Under the pieces are notes generated by a model. It was not told where the DNA came from, searched no databases, and saw nothing but the letters and a program-made list of their open reading frames with translations. A program made the position numbers and the translations under genes. A stretch of 32,894 nt of DNA. Source: Helicobacteraceae bacterium (GTDB lineage: Bacteria > Campylobacterota > Campylobacteria > Campylobacterales > SZUA-545). Location of the stretch: NCBI GenBank assembly GCA_031260125.1, contig JAIRKM010000038.1, positions 1 to 32,894 of the forward strand, in the 5' to 3' direction. Below, in pieces: positions 32,178 through 32,894 of the stretch (position 1 is the first letter of the stretch; each line of letters opens with the position of its first letter).

Positions 32178-32894
32178 CAAATAAAGTGTATGCGGATAAC
32201 GCGGCGCAAGGCATCATCGATCGGGCGGTAGCGGCGGCGCGCGATCGCATCTACGATCATTTAGCCGCAGCGATCGATTTAGAATCGCTTGAAAGCGTCA
32301 TCGACGTGGGCGCTACCGCCGATCGCGATCGCCAATCGGCTAATTTTTTTGAGAAACGCTATTCGTACCCCGATCGCGTAACCGCGCTGAGCGATCAAGA
32401 CGCCGCATGGCTGCAAGAGGCGTATCAAGGACTAAAATTCGTGCGAGGCGACGGGCTGAACATGCCGTTTGCCGACAATTCGTTTGATCTGGCGTTCAGT
32501 TCCGCCGTGATCGAACATGTGGGTAACCGCGCAAATCAAGCGGCGTTTATTGCCGAATGTTTCCGTGTGGCAAAAAAGTTTGTGTTTATCACCACTCCGA
32601 ACCGCTGGTATCCGATTGAGTTTCACACAATTTTGCCGCTGCTGCACTGGCTACCGCCGCGTCTATACCGCGCTGCGCTTCGAGCGATCGGCAAGGGTTT
32701 CTACGCTGAGGAATCCAACCTGAATCTGCTCTCCAAATCCGATCTGCTCTCGCTATGCGTTCCGCTCCGCGCTATCGGGGGGGGGGGGGGGGGGGGAACA
32801 ATAACCACCCCATTAAAATTTGGGTTAGCTACGCATTTTTTAGGGGACTTCCGTCTAAAAAACTGCTTTTGTTCGACAAGTGGGGCGCGGGCAA
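32174..32894 (+). CDS. Methyltransferase, partial at window edge, frame altered by poly-G
   Basis: Starts with ATGA overlap on asnB. Class I SAM fold: VIDVGAT with ADRDRQS around residue 42, GLNMPFADNSFDLAFSSAVIEHVG near residues 94-115, then KKFVFITTPNRWYPIEFHT. At residue 202 a 20-G tract (32777-32796) begins. In the current frame the read continues open to the window edge as an unnatural-looking sequence. One base more (21 G) or two less (18 G) gives NNNHPIKIWVSYAFFRGLPSKKLLLFDKWGAG-like continuation, which reads like a normal methyltransferase end. Nineteen G would give a stop three codons on. The true end is beyond the window. Confidence 0.75.
   Translation, partial: MTNKVYADNAAQGIIDRAVAAARDRIYDHLAAAIDLESLESVIDVGATADRDRQSANFFEKRYSYPDRVTALSDQDAAWLQEAYQGLKFVRGDGLNMPFADNSFDLAFSSAVIEHVGNRANQAAFIAECFRVAKKFVFITTPNRWYPIEFHTILPLLHWLPPRLYRAALRAIGKGFYAEESNLNLLSKSDLLSLCVPLRAIGGGGGGGTITTPLKFGLATHFLGDFRLKNCFCSTSGARA
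32777..32796 (+). repeat. Poly-G tract (20 G), slippage site in the terminal methyltransferase
   Basis: Twenty consecutive G in a coding region, preceded by CGCGCTATC (32768-32776), the same word as before the interrupted tract at 29395. The downstream sequence is more AT-rich and differs from the other tracts. Confidence 0.95.

Noticed and set aside
28548-32796. Poly-G runs as pure sequencing or assembly artefacts
   Set aside because: The length count may be in error by a base, but tracts at three sites with shared flanks inside glycan genes are better explained as real contingency loci. Read-level checking is still decisive for the ON/OFF call.
1-32894. CRISPR array, insertion sequence, prophage or integrase
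   Set aside because: No regularly spaced repeats, transposase or integrase motifs, or terminal inverted repeats were seen. The only notable repeats are the G-tract elements and the CGATCG words.

Overview
The window looks like a chromosomal segment of a Campylobacterota (Epsilonproteobacteria) bacterium with roughly balanced base composition. The strongest taxonomic evidence is gene content and order. A minus-strand run nudH/rppH - lysC - hobA - holB - folP, with hemW divergent beside it, matches the order I recall from Helicobacter. HobA (a DnaA-binding initiation factor) is known only from this phylum. A ciaD-like - cca - purU order matches Campylobacter, and mqnA indicates the futalosine route to menaquinone. 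I cannot name the genus.

Layout. 1-4.2 kb: tRNA-Arg(CCG), glutaminase, an HU protein, a SPOR-domain protein, and a deaD helicase operon that also carries a receiver-like protein. 4.2-8.6 kb: a small lipoprotein, then the folP/holB/hobA/lysC/nudH operon. 8.7-10.1 kb: hemW and an Hpt-domain protein. 10.1-11.1 kb: purM. 11.2-14.6 kb: a plus-strand operon of a shortened SpeE-like protein, tgt, mqnA and a glycosyltransferase. 14.6-18.6 kb: a minus-strand run trxB-dapB-purF-yhcC. 18.7-19.5 kb: trxA and a thioredoxin-fold protein without a CxxC motif. 19.6-21.1 kb: a RecJ-family protein that has lost key catalytic residues. 21.1-25.7 kb: leuD-leuB-TPR-ciaD-like-cca-purU-methyltransferase. 25.8-26.5 kb: queC.

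From about 26.6 kb to the right edge there is a plus-strand surface-glycan operon, and this is the most interesting part. It encodes a GT-C-like membrane protein, a GtrB/DPM1-type polyprenyl-phosphate glycosyltransferase, a methyltransferase, a GtrA-type flippase, an AsnB-type amidotransferase and a second methyltransferase. Most junctions overlap or are a few bases apart. The GtrB-like gene contains a run of 15 G and is out of frame as sequenced. The last methyltransferase contains a run of 20 G and is also out of frame with its apparent natural C-terminus. A third, interrupted tract (G5-T-G5) lies in frame in the first methyltransferase. The three tracts share flanking words, as if they were copies of one short repeat. 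The simplest reading is a phase-variable Gtr-like glycan-modification locus tuned by slippage.

The palindrome CGATCG is also strikingly frequent, most of all in the glycan locus (about 30 copies by eye in the last 3 kb). No insertion sequence, prophage, CRISPR array or integrase is visible, and there is no gene-free stretch longer than about 170 bases.
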